Assembly (NCBI GenBank): GCA_964390645.1 | Contig: CAYMLL010000217.1 | Coordinates: 1 to 13,742 of the forward strand | DNA: 13,742 nt | Direction: 5' to 3' | From: CAYMLL01 sp964390645 | Lineage (GTDB): Bacteria > Planctomycetota > UBA8108 | In this document: piece after piece, positions 13,460 through 13,742 of the stretch | Layout: every line of letters begins with the position of its first letter | How positions within the stretch are numbered: position 1 is the stretch's first letter | The notes under the pieces: generated by a model | Database searches by the model: none | Told to the model about the DNA's origin: nothing | Seen by the model: the letters and a program-made list of their open reading frames with translations, nothing else | Made by a program: the position numbers and the translations under genes

Positions 13460-13742
13460 ATGACACGAGAGCTGGTTCACACGATCCGGTCGACGATTCG
13501 CAAGCACTCGGGTTCCCACCGCACGGCACAGATCGAAGGTCGCGACACGCCTGTCGACTTCGGCATGCACGGCGGCATCCTCTCGTTCTACAGGAGCAAG
13601 TACGGAGTCGAGGTCGATCGGGAGCGACCGGCGACGCTCGACTACCTGGTCGCATCGGTCGCGGGCTGACTCTGCGGCACCCTTGCCGGCGCGCAGGAAG
13701 CGCGCAAAATCATCACCCACGACACGCTCCTGGCCCAGGTCC
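13460..13742 (+). CDS. OsmC-family protein, probable selenoprotein (in-frame TGA, 3' end cut by window)
   Basis: From the ATG at 13460 the protein runs MTRELVHTIRSTIRKHSGSH to LDYLVASVAG and meets a TGA at codon 70 (13667-13669). The same frame then continues LCGTLAGAQEARKI without interruption to the window edge (94 codons in all). OsmC/Ohr-type proteins reduce peroxides using two cysteines; the first sits at the start of the long central helix, in contexts such as AGC or AAC preceded by a conserved xLDY/xELL-type segment. The TGA falls exactly there, so Sec70 would replace the peroxidatic cysteine. Codons after the TGA are as family-like as those before it, and a SECIS-like hairpin follows. 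Cys72 is also encoded just after. The second catalytic cysteine would lie beyond the window. Alternatives are a TGC-to-TGA error or a recent nonsense mutation. Selenocysteine-containing OsmC-like proteins have, as I recall, been reported in marine metagenome surveys; no Sec machinery gene is visible here. Confidence 0.78.
13667..13705 (+). promoter_or_regulatory. Sec-type UGA and bacterial SECIS-like hairpin
   Basis: After the UGA (13667-13669) there is a perfect 6-bp stem, GCGCGC (13689-13694) with GCGCGC (13700-13705), enclosing a 5-nt loop AGGAA (13695-13699). The loop opens 25 nt after the UGA and has G at its second and third positions. Bacterial SECIS elements are generally a stem with a small apical loop a couple of dozen nt after the UGA and a G among the first loop bases, so the geometry fits. 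The hairpin is inside the reading frame, as in known bacterial selenoprotein genes. GC-rich sequence can form such stems by chance, so its weight comes from position. Confidence 0.6.

Noticed and set aside
13460..13669. OsmC gene as a complete 69-residue protein ending at the TGA
   Set aside because: The frame continues with family-like sequence immediately after the TGA, and the family's central helix would be lost. Recoding or a sequence error explains the data better than a real end.

Overview
This is a high-GC scaffold piece that looks like a metagenome-assembled genome. Gene content suggests a Planctomycetota-like bacterium: a giant secreted CotH/lamin-tail protein with a dockerin-like, Cys-tailed C-terminus, two CehA/McbA-type PHP metallohydrolases, and a Ser/Thr kinase fused to a sigma-54 activator. 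The assignment rests on recognised family combinations only; no rRNA or tRNA is present. Two 10-N scaffold gaps (7099-7108 and 12442-12451) each cut one real gene, and low-quality sequence flanks the gaps and the left edge.

Layout. Positions 1-101 look like contig-tip noise. 102-635 (+) is the C-terminal remnant of a CehA/McbA-like protein. 660-4343 (-) encodes a 1,227-residue exported CotH-kinase-like protein and converges on that remnant. A divergent promoter region (4344-4579) follows; it holds a perfect TGACAA-N5-TTGTCA palindrome overlapping a candidate promoter. 4580-9968 (+) is one regulator of about 1,744 residues (kinase, AAA/STAND-type ATPase, TPRs, GAF, sigma-54 AAA+, Fis-type HTH), split by the first gap. 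Its stop codon overlaps the GTG start of a (2Fe-2S) thioredoxin-like ferredoxin (9965-10378). That gene converges, with 3 nt between, on a lipoprotein MsrB (10382-10942, -). msrB lies downstream of a second, nearly full-length CehA/McbA-like gene (11020-13267, -), split by the second gap. Divergent from it, at 13460 to the right edge, is an OsmC-family gene.

The most striking point is the OsmC-family gene. Its frame is interrupted by one TGA (13667-13669) exactly where the family has its first, peroxidatic cysteine. Family-like protein sequence resumes in the same frame right after it. A perfect 6-bp GC hairpin with loop AGGAA follows 19 nt downstream, matching the general bacterial SECIS layout. 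I read this as a probable selenocysteine-containing OsmC; a conventional gene caller would truncate it to 69 residues.

MsrB, the ferredoxin and the OsmC protein give the right half a redox-repair flavour. The kinase/sigma-54 protein is the only regulator, and its targets cannot be read from the window. Both gaps can probably be closed on paper, because the flanks share short in-frame overlaps (EGAEPR at the first, GAG at the second).
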